Shown here: piece by piece, positions 48,324-57,539 of the stretch | Numbering within the stretch: position 1 is the first letter of the stretch | Layout: each line of letters starts with the position of its first letter | From: Kaistia soli DSM 19436 | GTDB lineage: Bacteria > Pseudomonadota > Alphaproteobacteria > Rhizobiales > Kaistiaceae | DNA length: 64,000 nucleotides | Assembly (NCBI RefSeq): GCF_900129325.1 | Contig: NZ_FQUP01000001.1 | Span: forward strand, 1,530,615-1,594,614 | Direction of reading: 5' to 3' | Notes under the pieces: model-generated | Databases searched by the model: none | Told to the model about the DNA's origin: nothing | Seen by the model: only the letters and a program-made list of their open reading frames with translations | Program-made: the position numbers and the translations under genes

Positions 48324-49421
48324 ATGTCCAAATTCTTCCGTTCCAAGATCCCTTATGTCATCGGCCTTGCCGGCATCGCCGGCGCGCTGCTGGTCCTTTA
48401 TGCCTGGCAACTGCCACCCTTCAATTCGACCGTTGTCTCGACGGATAATGCCTATGTGCGCGGCCAGGTGACGCTGCTATCGGCACAGGGCGCCGGGACG
48501 GTCACGGCCGTTCATGTCCGCGACTATCAGCCGGTGAGACAGGGCGACGTCCTGGTCGAGATCGACGACCGCACGGCGCATGAGCAACTGGCGTCTGCCG
48601 AGGCCGGGCTCCAGACGGCGAAGGCGTCGCTCGACAGCTTCTCGGCCAACCGCGCTGCCAAGGTCGCGAGCCTCGACCTCGCCAAGGCGCAACTGCTGAG
48701 CGCCGAGGCCGGGCTCGAGAAAGCGAAGCTTGATTCAACACGCACGGCCTCGCTGGTCACAAAGGGCATCACGTCGCAGTCGACGGGCGATCAGGCCCAT
48801 GTCGCGTTGCAGCAGGCTGACGCGGCCGTTGCGCAGGCCAATGCCAATATCGGAATCGCCGAACAGAACGTGGCTCTGGTCGACGCGGGTCGCCCCTCGC
48901 TGGAGGCAGCGGTTGCGAGCGCGGAAGCGGCGGTCTCGCTTGCGAGGATCACGCTCGGCAATCTGAAGGTCGTGGCACCGGTCGATGGACGCCTCGGAGA
49001 GGTTGGCGTTCGCGTCGGCCAGTATGTCGCCGCCGGCACCTCACTCACGTCAGTGACGCCCGATGCCGCCTGGGTCATCGCCAACTTCAAGGAGACGCAA
49101 GTCGGCCGCATGGCCGTCGGCCAGCCGGCCCGCTTCACGGTCGATGCGCTCGTCAGACAAACCTTCACGGGCCGGGTCATCCATTTCGCCCCGGCCGCAG
49201 GCTCGGAGTTCAGCGTCATCAAGGCCGACAATGCGACGGGCAACTTCACCAAGGTGCCGCAACGCATCTCGGCCCGAATCGAGATCGACCCCGGCCAGGC
49301 GGCTGCCGATGGCCTGCGGCCCGGCATGTCTGTCGTCGTGACGGTGGATACGTCGGCCGCCGCCGATGCAACGCTGGCCGCAGCGGACGAGCCGGCCGAG
49401 CAGATCTCGGAACTGCGCTAG
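48324..49421 (+). CDS. HlyD/EmrA-type membrane fusion protein
   Basis: The 365-aa periplasmic adaptor has one N-terminal membrane helix (IPYVIGLAGIAGALLVLYAW, about 9-28), an EmrA-like STDNAYVRGQVTLLSAQGAGTV lipoyl half (seen as STDNAYVRGQVT), a long coiled-coil hairpin (about 85-190) and the second lipoyl half GRLGEVGVRVGQYVAAG. It couples the EmrB-like exporter to an outer-membrane channel. ATG 48324 is preferred to an in-frame TTG at 48303 that overlaps the exporter stop. The end interlocks with the convergent hydrolase gene. Confidence 0.92.
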   Translation: MSKFFRSKIPYVIGLAGIAGALLVLYAWQLPPFNSTVVSTDNAYVRGQVTLLSAQGAGTVTAVHVRDYQPVRQGDVLVEIDDRTAHEQLASAEAGLQTAKASLDSFSANRAAKVASLDLAKAQLLSAEAGLEKAKLDSTRTASLVTKGITSQSTGDQAHVALQQADAAVAQANANIGIAEQNVALVDAGRPSLEAAVASAEAAVSLARITLGNLKVVAPVDGRLGEVGVRVGQYVAAGTSLTSVTPDAAWVIANFKETQVGRMAVGQPARFTVDALVRQTFTGRVIHFAPAAGSEFSVIKADNATGNFTKVPQRISARIEIDPGQAAADGLRPGMSVVVTVDTSAAADATLAAADEPAEQISELR

Positions 49422-50329
49422 TAGCCGTCGACCTGGAGCATCCAGTTGATCGTGGCGCGCCAGTCAGTCATGCGAATCGGCGTGCCGTGACTGCCGGTCT
49501 GGAACAGCACGAATTTCGACGGGTAGCCGGGCACTGCATTGCGGATCTGCTCGAAGAAGCCGGCCTGATCCTGCCAGGCGAAGACGTTGTCATCGCTGCC
49601 ATGGCCGAAATAGAGCGGTATGGGCCTTCCACGCTTCAACGCCGCGCTCGACAGGAAGCCCTCGTCGGGCATCGTGCCCATCAGCAGCATGCCGGAAAGC
49701 AGCGAGGAGGCCTGCGGGTCGTCGGCGAGCGCCCAGCACAGCTTCCCGCCATAGGAGCCGCAGGCGAGGAAGATCGGCGCGCCGGGTGAGAGACGCGCAT
49801 ATTGCATCATCAACGCCTTGACGTCGGCCGCTCCCTTGGCGCCAAAATCGGTGAAATCAGGCGAGAGATAGACGCCGCCCGCTTTGACAACCATGTTCTT
49901 GATGCGGTTGAAATTGCCGCCAAAGCTCCAGTCGTCGGCGCCGAGGAAGCGCGTTCCGTTCTGGCCGTGCAGGAAGACCACGATCATCGAGGCCGGCTTG
50001 TCAGCGGGGCCGACGACCACCGTTCGCAGGTTCCGGCCACCGCCCCCCTTGTAGTCGACATGGCGCTGCTGCCAGTTCACGCCTGTGTCGACATATTTCC
50101 ACTGCACCTTCTTTTCCGGCACCTCGTCGCGGACATGGATGTCGCGTTGCTTGTCATAGGCAACGACGACGAAGTCCCCGTCATTCTGCGTCTGCAGAAT
50201 GCCCGGAAAGGCGAACAGCTGATCCTTCTGCGGCGGAAGGCGGAGCGGCGCGGCGACCGCAGCCGAAGCCGCGAAGGACGCGGCGAGGACGAGGGTGGCG
50301 ATCACGCGGAGACGTTGGCGGAAGAGCAT
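49418..50329 (-). CDS. Secreted alpha/beta hydrolase-like protein
   Basis: The 303-aa product has a signal peptide (ending near AVAAP) and an alpha/beta hydrolase pattern: FLHGQNGTRFLG for the oxyanion region, a nucleophile elbow ACGSYGG, GHGSDDNVF with the acid, and TGSHGTPIRM with the His. The elbow reads C-G-S-Y-G rather than the usual G-x-S-x-G. The substrate is unknown. The convergent efflux operon ends in the same CTAG. Confidence 0.78.
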   Translation of the reverse strand: MLFRQRLRVIATLVLAASFAASAAVAAPLRLPPQKDQLFAFPGILQTQNDGDFVVVAYDKQRDIHVRDEVPEKKVQWKYVDTGVNWQQRHVDYKGGGGRNLRTVVVGPADKPASMIVVFLHGQNGTRFLGADDWSFGGNFNRIKNMVVKAGGVYLSPDFTDFGAKGAADVKALMMQYARLSPGAPIFLACGSYGGKLCWALADDPQASSLLSGMLLMGTMPDEGFLSSAALKRGRPIPLYFGHGSDDNVFAWQDQAGFFEQIRNAVPGYPSKFVLFQTGSHGTPIRMTDWRATINWMLQVDGY

Positions 50330-50577
50330 TGGAGGTTCCGATGGTGGGGTCGGCTCGCGTTAGGATCGCATCAGCGGCGTTCGACGCCAAGCTCTGGCGA
50401 CAACGGCTGCCCGGCCCCGCCATTCAGGCCCCGTTCAGCCGCATTGCCGCATGCATGCCGCCAGTTTCGCCGCAGAGCGCCTTACGACTGTCGTGCCGTC
50501 GCCGCTTTGTTGGTGCCTCCTCGGGAGCGAATCGGCCCGTCGGGGTTTGAACGGCGGGCAACAAAGGATGGTGTCGC

Positions 50578-52791
50578 ATGAATATTTGGGGTCTTGCAGG
50601 AGCTGCCGTTATCGGTGGTGTCGCGGTTGCCAGTGCGGGCGTTCTGACCGGTGTGATCGAGGTTCCTTATTCGATCCAGATCGCGCCGAAGAATCCGCCG
50701 GCGCCAGCGCCCGAACCGGTCGCGGAAGCGCCGCAGGCGCAAGCGGAAACGCCGGCAGCGACGCCCGTCGCGCAGCCGGCGAAGCCGTTGCCCGTCGCTC
50801 AAACCGCTGCTGTGACGCCACCGCGCCCCCGTCCGCGCCCCGTGACGGTAAAGCCGGCTCCGTCTCCGATCCCCGTAGCCAGCGCGCCGTATCAGGCAAA
50901 TCAGCCCACCGGCGATATCGACTATTTCTTCGACGCGCTGGCGCCTTACGGCCAGTGGGTTGCGGACCGCGCCTATGGCTATGTGTTCGTGCCGGACCGG
51001 CGCGGTGCCGGCTGGCGGCCTTATCAGGAGGGACAGTGGGTCTGGACCGATGACTATGGCTGGTATTGGCAGTCGAACGAGCCCTTTGGCTGGGCGACCT
51101 ATCACTACGGTCGCTGGGACTACAGCCCGGCTTATGGCTGGTTCTGGGTGCCGGGCGACGTCTGGTCGCCGGCCTGGGTGACGTTCCGCACCGGCGGCGG
51201 CTCTGTCGGCTGGGCTCCCGTCGCGCCCGACCGGAAGGGCTATGCATATGGCATGCCGCGCCGCTATCAGCCGCCCGTGGCCGAAAGCTGGGTCTTCGTC
51301 GATCAGCGCGCCTTTGGCGGTGCCGATATCGGCCGCCGCGCGGTTCCGATCGACGAGATCGGCGACTATCTCGGCCGTGCCCAGGATGTCCGCCGGCCGC
51401 GCTGGCAGGACGGTCGCTTCTACAATGACCCCGTCGGTCGACCGTCGCAGCCCTCGCGCGAAATCGTCTATGTCGACCAGCAGGACGATATCTTCGAGGA
51501 CAACCGCAGCGGCCGCATCGGCGTGTTTCGGCCACAGATTGACGACGGCAATTTCAACCGTCGACCGGACCGCTACGTCAACGACGTGCCGCGCGAGGAC
51601 CGCAGCCTGATCCGTCAATTCGTTCCTCAGAGCGGCTCGGGCACCGATGCCGTTTCGGCGGCGCTGCTGTCGGTGCTCGCGCCTGCCGAACGGCAGACGC
51701 TCGATGACAGCCGCCAGCAAGATGGCGGCGCGTGGCAGGCCGAGATCAACCGGCTCAATGCCGAGAAGGCGGCGCTCGTCGAGCAGCAGCGCCAAGCCTC
51801 CGCGAGCCGCCAGACCGAGATCGACGCGGCCGTGAAGAAGGCCGAGGCGGAGCGTCAGGCGCAGCAGGACCAGTTGCGCAAGGAGCGTGAGGCGAGGGCG
51901 CAGTCCGTTCTTGAGAAGGTGGCGGCGGAGCCAAAGCCCCAGCCGCCAGCCGGCCAACAGCCGCCGCAGCCCGATCAGCCGCAGCCGCCGCGTGCCGAAC
52001 CGTCGACACCTGCTGAGCCTGCGCCTCCGCCGCCTGCGGCCCCAGCCGCGCCGAGCATCCCGCCTCCGCCGCCCGCGCCGGCATCTGAGCCCGCGCCGGC
52101 AAGTCCGAAGCCGCCGAAGCGCGAAAGGCCGGTTGAACAGCCCGCGAGCCAACCCCAGCCGCCGGCGCCTGCTGCCGAGGCAGCGCCGCAGCCCGAAGCC
52201 GTTCCGCCGGCCGAGCAGCCTCCCGCGCGGCCGAAGCGCCAGAAGCCGGCCGAGCAGGCTGTACCGCCGCCAGAGCCGCCAGCGCCTGCCGCCGAGCCAG
52301 AGTCACCCCCACAGCCAGAGGCCGCTCCGCCCGGGGAGGCTGCGCCTCAGCCTGAGCCTCCGGCACCGGCTGCCGAGCCAGCACCGCAGCCCGAAGCTGT
52401 TCCGCCGGCTGAAGAGCGACCCGCAAGGCCGAAGCGTCAGAAGCCGCCGGAACAGGCCGCGCCGCAGCCCGAGGCTCCCCCGCCGGCAGCGGAGCCGACA
52501 CCGTCGCCCGAGCCGCCGGCACCGGCCGCCGAGCCAGCACCGCAGCCCGAACCCGCTCCGCCGGCCGCAGAGCCAGCGCGACAGCCAGAACCGCCGGCGC
52601 CTGCGGCTGAGCCCGTGCCGCAGCCCGAGGCGCCGGCGCCGGCCGCCGAGCCAGCGCCGCAGCCCGAGGCTGCTCCGCCGGTCGGAGAGGCGCCGAGAGG
52701 CGAACGGGGCGGTGAGCGGCCGAACAAGCATCGCGAGAGCTGCCCGGAGGGCATGGTCGCTCAGCCGGATGGCGGTTGCGCCGCGCCCTGA
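50578..52791 (+). CDS. DUF6600 envelope protein with long Pro/Ala/Glu repeat tail
   Basis: The 737-aa protein begins with a hydrophobic export segment (about 1-30), then a Pro/Ala-rich linker. A DUF6600 domain (about 115-240) is packed with Tyr/Trp pairs, such as YGQWVADRAYGYVFVP, DDYGWYWQSNEPFGWATY and SPAYGWFWVPGDVW. A central charged helical region (about 385-450) follows, then about 280 residues of Pro, Ala, Glu and Gln repeats in which RPKRQKPxEQA recurs. The last residues include a possible disulfide (SCPEGMVAQPDGGC). It is probably an envelope-spanning protein whose tail crosses or binds peptidoglycan, but no function is established. Confidence 0.85.
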   Translation: MNIWGLAGAAVIGGVAVASAGVLTGVIEVPYSIQIAPKNPPAPAPEPVAEAPQAQAETPAATPVAQPAKPLPVAQTAAVTPPRPRPRPVTVKPAPSPIPVASAPYQANQPTGDIDYFFDALAPYGQWVADRAYGYVFVPDRRGAGWRPYQEGQWVWTDDYGWYWQSNEPFGWATYHYGRWDYSPAYGWFWVPGDVWSPAWVTFRTGGGSVGWAPVAPDRKGYAYGMPRRYQPPVAESWVFVDQRAFGGADIGRRAVPIDEIGDYLGRAQDVRRPRWQDGRFYNDPVGRPSQPSREIVYVDQQDDIFEDNRSGRIGVFRPQIDDGNFNRRPDRYVNDVPREDRSLIRQFVPQSGSGTDAVSAALLSVLAPAERQTLDDSRQQDGGAWQAEINRLNAEKAALVEQQRQASASRQTEIDAAVKKAEAERQAQQDQLRKEREARAQSVLEKVAAEPKPQPPAGQQPPQPDQPQPPRAEPSTPAEPAPPPPAAPAAPSIPPPPPAPASEPAPASPKPPKRERPVEQPASQPQPPAPAAEAAPQPEAVPPAEQPPARPKRQKPAEQAVPPPEPPAPAAEPESPPQPEAAPPGEAAPQPEPPAPAAEPAPQPEAVPPAEERPARPKRQKPPEQAAPQPEAPPPAAEPTPSPEPPAPAAEPAPQPEPAPPAAEPARQPEPPAPAAEPVPQPEAPAPAAEPAPQPEAAPPVGEAPRGERGGERPNKHRESCPEGMVAQPDGGCAAP

Positions 52792-52804
52792 CCGGACGAA
52801 AAAA

Positions 52805-52829
52805 CGGGCCGGCGCATGACGCCGGCCCG
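52805..52829 (-). terminator. Rho-independent terminator of hlyU
   Basis: CGGGCCGGCG and CGCCGGCCCG form a perfect 10-bp stem with a 5-base loop, and the minus strand continues with TTTTTT (plus-strand As at 52799-52804). It may also stop the convergent DUF6600 transcript. Confidence 0.85.
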
Positions 52830-52907
52830 AACAGGCAGAACTCAAATTCGGTTGTACCCGGGCGAACCGAGTGCCGCGTGGTCTAGTTCATCAAGCGCGC
52901 TGGTTCG

Positions 52908-53198
52908 TCAACCGAGATCGACGTAGATGCGATCACCTTGTTCGTCGATGATCTGCTGTCCCTTGATGATGATCAGCGCAACGGCGTCTTCGCGGCTCGC
53001 ATGCTTGTCGACGCGCACGAAGCGGTAGCTCTTCAGCGTCCCGCCAATCTCCTTTTCGATGAGGCCGGCAGTCTGGTACTGCGCGCCCGCCTTCATCGGT
53101 GTCGGGCGGATGACATGGCCCTTATATTCGACGCCCTCGTCCGACGATGTGTCCTGCTTGTCCTTGCCGCCAAACAGGCCTTTCAGAAATCCAATCAT
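52908..53198 (-). CDS. HlyU family protein
   Basis: The 96-aa product matches the HlyU family of Alphaproteobacteria: MIGFLKGLFGGKDK at the N-terminus, then YKGHVIRPTPMKAGAQYQTAG and FVRVDKHASREDAVALIIIKGQQIIDEQGDRIY (visible as DKHASREDAV and GQQIIDEQGDRIY). The name comes from a Vibrio haemolysin activator, but these short relatives have no proven DNA-binding role. It ends before a strong terminator. Confidence 0.88.
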   Translation of the reverse strand: MIGFLKGLFGGKDKQDTSSDEGVEYKGHVIRPTPMKAGAQYQTAGLIEKEIGGTLKSYRFVRVDKHASREDAVALIIIKGQQIIDEQGDRIYVDLG

Positions 53199-53319
53199 CG
53201 GCCGCGCTCCTCACTCGCAATCACTGGTTCTTGGTCGGTCCTGCACCGTCTGCCATGCGCGCCGCGTTCGAGACATGCGGGCGGAGCGACCGCACAGGGG
53301 CTCAAGCCATCCTAAATAA

Positions 53320-53347
53320 GAAAGGCCGCCCTCGCGAGCGGCCTTTC
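53320..53347 (-). terminator. Terminator after rpoD
   Basis: GAAAGGCCGC and GCGGCCTTTC form a perfect 10-bp stem with an 8-base loop, starting 25 bp beyond the rpoD stop. A T-rich tail follows on the minus strand. Confidence 0.8.
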
Positions 53348-53371
53348 GATCAAGCGTCGATATTGAAACGC

Positions 53372-55351
53372 CTAGTTGTCGAGGAAGCTCCGCAGCTTGC
53401 GCGAGCGGCTCGGGTGCTTGAGCTTGCGCAGCGCCTTCGCCTCGATCTGGCGGATGCGCTCACGCGTCACCGAGAACTGCTGGCCAACTTCTTCCAGCGT
53501 GTGATCGGTGTTCATGCCGATGCCGAAGCGCATGCGCAGCACGCGTTCTTCGCGCGGCGTCAGCGACGCCAGCACGCGCGTCGTCGTCTCGCGCAGGTTC
53601 GACTGGATCGCCGCGTCGATCGGCAGGATCGCCATCTTGTCTTCGATGAAGTCGCCGAGATGCGAATCCTCCTCGTCGCCGATCGGCGTCTCGAGGCTGA
53701 TCGGCTCCTTGGCGATCTTCAGGACCTTGCGGACCTTTTCGAGCGGCATCGCCAGCTTCTCGGCCAGCTCTTCCGGCGTCGGCTCGCGGCCGATCTCATG
53801 CAGCATCTGGCGCGAGGTACGGACGATCTTGTTGATCGTCTCGATCATGTGCACGGGGATGCGGATCGTGCGGGCCTGGTCGGCGATCGAACGGGTGATC
53901 GCCTGGCGAATCCACCAGGTGGCATAGGTCGAGAACTTATAGCCGCGGCGATACTCGAACTTGTCGACCGCCTTCATCAGGCCGATATTGCCTTCCTGAA
54001 TGAGATCAAGGAACTGCAGGCCGCGGTTCGTGTATTTCTTCGCGATTGAGATCACGAGGCGGAGATTGGCCTCGACCATCTCCTTCTTGGCCTGACGTGC
54101 TTCCTTCTCGCCCTTCTGCACCATGTGCACGATGCGGCGATATTCAAACGGCTCTAGACCAGTCTCGGTCGCCATCTGCTGGATCTCGCCGCGCAATTCG
54201 CGGATCCGGTCCTTGCCGTTGGTGACGAAGTCCTTCCAGCCGCGGCCGCCGAGATTGGCGATGCGACGGAGCCAATTCGGATCAAGCTCAGAGCCCTGGT
54301 ATTCGCGCAGGAATTCCTCGCGCGAAACACGGTAGCTCTCGGCGAGACGGAGCAGTTTGCCCTCGGAGGTGATGAGACGCTTGTTGATGTCGTAAAGCTG
54401 CTCGACCAGCGAATCGATGCGGTGCTGGTTGAGCGACAGCGACTTCACCTCGACGATGATGTCGTCCTTGAGCTTCTTGTAGCGACGCTCCTGCGAGGGC
54501 GAGAGCGTCTCGTTCTTGAGACGGCCTTCGACGAGCTGGTCCTGCAGGCGGCGCAGCTTCTTGTAGTTCTCGGCGACGTTCTCGAAGGTCTCGACGACCT
54601 TCGGCTTCAGCTCGGCCTCCATGGCGGCGAGCGACATGTTGTTTTCCATGTCGTCTTCGTCGTCGCCTTCGCCTTCCGTGGGGATCGGCGGCTCGGCCTC
54701 TTCGCTTTCCTCGGTGAATTCGCCGCCCGGGCCGGCGATCGGCGCGTTCTTGGCGTCGGGGCCGGCATAGGTCGCTTCGAGGTCGATGATGTCGCGCAGG
54801 AGAATTTTGCCCTCGGCAAGCTCCTCTTTCCAGATGATGATGGCCTGGAAAGTCAGCGGGCTTTCGCAGAGCCCGGCGATCATCGTCTCGCGGCCAGCTT
54901 CGATGCGCTTCGCAATGGCAATTTCGCCCTCGCGCGACAGCAGTTCCACCGAGCCCATTTCGCGCAGATACATGCGGACGGGGTCGTCGGTGCGGTCGGT
55001 CGGCTCGCGCGCAGTCGTCGTCTTCGCGACGGCGGTGCCGGTCGATTCGGCGAGTTCGCCAGCCTCTTCCTCCGCGTCGGCGGCCGTTTCCTCGGCCTCC
55101 TCGACTTCGTCCGCCTCGATGACGTTGATGCCCATTTCCGAGAGCATCGAGAGAATATCCTCGATCTGCTCGGAACCGACCTGTTCGGACGGCAGCACGG
55201 AATTCAGTTCGTCATAGGTGACGAATCCGCGCTTCTTGGCGACCTTGATCATCCGCTTGACGGCGGCATCGGAGAGGTCCAGAAGCGGTCCGTCCTGGGG
55301 CTCGGACGTCGCCTCCTGGGCCTCTTCGTTCTCCTGAACCTTCGTCGCCAT
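53372..55351 (-). CDS. rpoD: RNA polymerase primary sigma factor RpoD (sigma-70)
   Basis: The 659-aa protein has all sigma-70 regions: 1.1 at the N-terminus, an acidic non-conserved insert (about 195-235), region 2 ([59 protein letters not shown], seen in these core blocks: [15 protein letters not shown] and [11 protein letters not shown]), region 3 and the C-terminal helix-turn-helix ([23 protein letters not shown]). It directs housekeeping transcription. GGAGA lies just before the ATG. It follows dnaG by 169 bp on the same strand, the usual macromolecular-synthesis order. Confidence 0.97.
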   Translation of the reverse strand: MATKVQENEEAQEATSEPQDGPLLDLSDAAVKRMIKVAKKRGFVTYDELNSVLPSEQVGSEQIEDILSMLSEMGINVIEADEVEEAEETAADAEEEAGELAESTGTAVAKTTTAREPTDRTDDPVRMYLREMGSVELLSREGEIAIAKRIEAGRETMIAGLCESPLTFQAIIIWKEELAEGKILLRDIIDLEATYAGPDAKNAPIAGPGGEFTEESEEAEPPIPTEGEGDDEDDMENNMSLAAMEAELKPKVVETFENVAENYKKLRRLQDQLVEGRLKNETLSPSQERRYKKLKDDIIVEVKSLSLNQHRIDSLVEQLYDINKRLITSEGKLLRLAESYRVSREEFLREYQGSELDPNWLRRIANLGGRGWKDFVTNGKDRIRELRGEIQQMATETGLEPFEYRRIVHMVQKGEKEARQAKKEMVEANLRLVISIAKKYTNRGLQFLDLIQEGNIGLMKAVDKFEYRRGYKFSTYATWWIRQAITRSIADQARTIRIPVHMIETINKIVRTSRQMLHEIGREPTPEELAEKLAMPLEKVRKVLKIAKEPISLETPIGDEEDSHLGDFIEDKMAILPIDAAIQSNLRETTTRVLASLTPREERVLRMRFGIGMNTDHTLEEVGQQFSVTRERIRQIEAKALRKLKHPSRSRKLRSFLDN

Positions 55352-55520
55352 GCTCTTCTCCGTATGAGCGGGGCGGGGCGCCAGTCGATCACCGTCGCGC
55401 CCGCAAACCGCCGATTTAGTGCAACGGCCTCGGGATGAAACTCCCGGACCGCGAATCGCCTTCGTCAGAAATAGGCTTCGTGTCTTAAGTGACGCCTAAC
55501 CATCCGGTTCATCCGGGCAC

Positions 55521-57464
55521 CTAGACAGTGCCGAGCCGGCGGCCGGACGTCGCGCCGAACCCCTCGATTAGGGCCTCGGTGCCTTCGCTGTTCGCCATCT
55601 GCTTCTGGATGTCGACGAGGTGGGCCAGATTGGCGTCGCTCGGCTCGGAGGCGAGGGCAGCCTCGGCATCCTTTAATTCCTTATGTAACGTGCGCGCCTT
55701 CCGATGCAAGGTGAGCGCCTGGAGCCAGCCGTCGAGCGCGTCCTGTTCGGGCGCGCCGGCCTCTGCCTGCCAGATGCCGCCCAGCTTCAGATGACGATCC
55801 AATCGTTCCACCAGTTCGCCAAATCCCGCGCCCATCAGCCTCTGCATCAAGTCCCCGGAACCGACATGCGGATCTTCGGCCGCAATCTCTAGGATTTGCG
55901 AGCGAAGAGAGTCAAGGTCGCGATTCGTCAACTCGATATGTGCAAACGCATCGAAGTGGTCGGCAATGAGCGCGGGATGATGCGCCATGGTCATTACGAG
56001 GACCGTCTCGCGGAGGCCTGCGACCGGCCGGCTGCGTATCTGCTGTAGCGCGGCGGAAATCGGCGGCGCCTGCATGCGGAAGGTCGGCACATAGCGGGCG
56101 TCGGCTGGGCCGTCGCCCTTTCCGCGCCGGAATGATGACTGTCTCGGCCCGCCGCCGCGACGATTTCCCTCGCGCGCATCGCCGCCGAAAAAGGCGCGGG
56201 CGCGTTCGGAGAGCGCTTGCTCATAGTGGCGGCGCACGGTCTCGTCGCCGACCGAACGGGCGATGTCGCGCAGCTTAGCCTCGAAGGCTGCGCGGCGTTC
56301 GGGCGTCTCGAAGCCGCCCTGGTCCGTCTCGCGCGTCCAGATCATCTCGACCAGTGGCTTCGCCGACGCGAGGATGTCGGCCATGGCAGCACGGCCGGAA
56401 TGGCGGACGAGATCGTCGGGATCCTGGCCCTCGGGCAAAAGGGCGAAACGGATCGACCGACCCGGCTTCAGCGCCGGCAGCGCGAGATCCACCGCGCGAT
56501 AAGCAGCGCGAAGGCCGGCCTTGTCGCCATCGAAACAGAGGATCGGCTCCGGCGTCTGGCGCCAGAGAAGCTCGAGTTGGTGCTCGGTCAGCGCCGTCCC
56601 GAGCGGCGCGACGGTGTGGCCGAAGCCGGCGACGACCATGGAGATGACGTCGACATAGCCCTCGACGACGACCAGAGTGCCGGCCGCCTGAACGGCCTTC
56701 CGCGCCTCGAAACCGTTGTAGAGGAGGTCCCCCTTCTTGAAGAGAACAGTCTCCGGCGAGTTCAGATATTTCGCCTGCGCATCGGGCGAGAGCGCCCGTC
56801 CGCCAAAGGCGACGATCCGTCCGCGGAAATCTGTGATCGGAAACATCACGCGGTCGCGGAAGCGGTCGAAGGAAACTGGGATGTCGTCGCCGGCTATGAG
56901 GAGGCCCGTCGCGACCATGTCGTCGTGGCTGACGCCCTTGGCGGCGAGATGCTCCTTCAAGGCGTTGCGGCTGGACCGGGCATAGCCGAGGCGGAATCTG
57001 CGCTGGATGTCCGGCCCGAGATCACGGCCCGAGAGATAGCCCCGTGCATTGGCGCCGTCGCGGGCCTGCAGCCCGTCCTCGAAGAAGCGGCAGGCAAGCT
57101 CCATGACTTCATGCAGCGACGCGCGGACCTTTTCCTGCGCCTCGGCGCGCTCGTCGCGCGCCGGCAGCGCGAGACCGGCGTCGGCCGCCAGGCGCTCGAC
57201 GGCCTCGGGAAAGGATAGTCCCTCATGCTCGGTCAGAAAGGTGAAGTGATCGCCGGAGACGCCGCAGCCGAAGCAGTGATAGCGGCCTTTGCGGTCGTCG
57301 GCGTGGAACGAGGGCGACTTTTCGCCATGAAACGGGCAGCAGGCCCAATAATCGCCCTTGGCCGGCTGCGACTTCCGCCGGTCCCACGACACGCGCGGGC
57401 CGATGACGCTCGAAAGCGGCAGCCGAGCGCGGATATCATCGAGGAAGGAGGGCGAAAAGCGCAT
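55521..57464 (-). CDS. dnaG: DNA primase DnaG
   Basis: From ATG 57464 the product is 647 aa: an N-terminal CHC2 zinc finger (Cys43, His46, Cys64, Cys67 in CPFHGEKSP and CFGCG), a Toprim catalytic core with VVVEGYVDV and LCFDGDKAG acidic residues, and a C-terminal helicase-interacting region. It makes RNA primers for replication. The frame extends 16 codons further to 57512, but those residues are not family sequence. It is placed upstream of rpoD as in most bacteria. Confidence 0.96.
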   Translation of the reverse strand: MRFSPSFLDDIRARLPLSSVIGPRVSWDRRKSQPAKGDYWACCPFHGEKSPSFHADDRKGRYHCFGCGVSGDHFTFLTEHEGLSFPEAVERLAADAGLALPARDERAEAQEKVRASLHEVMELACRFFEDGLQARDGANARGYLSGRDLGPDIQRRFRLGYARSSRNALKEHLAAKGVSHDDMVATGLLIAGDDIPVSFDRFRDRVMFPITDFRGRIVAFGGRALSPDAQAKYLNSPETVLFKKGDLLYNGFEARKAVQAAGTLVVVEGYVDVISMVVAGFGHTVAPLGTALTEHQLELLWRQTPEPILCFDGDKAGLRAAYRAVDLALPALKPGRSIRFALLPEGQDPDDLVRHSGRAAMADILASAKPLVEMIWTRETDQGGFETPERRAAFEAKLRDIARSVGDETVRRHYEQALSERARAFFGGDAREGNRRGGGPRQSSFRRGKGDGPADARYVPTFRMQAPPISAALQQIRSRPVAGLRETVLVMTMAHHPALIADHFDAFAHIELTNRDLDSLRSQILEIAAEDPHVGSGDLMQRLMGAGFGELVERLDRHLKLGGIWQAEAGAPEQDALDGWLQALTLHRKARTLHKELKDAEAALASEPSDANLAHLVDIQKQMANSEGTEALIEGFGATSGRRLGTV

Positions 57465-57539
57465 GATCGGCCTTGCTGAACTGCCGATTATGTAGGGATT
57501 TGCACCCCGCAATGCAAAGTCCGTGCTGACTTATCCCTG

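Noticed and set aside
50482-52152. 556-codon minus-strand open frame
   Set aside because: It lies antisense to the DUF6600 gene, and its Arg/Leu/Gly-rich translation is an artefact of the Pro/Ala/Glu repeats.
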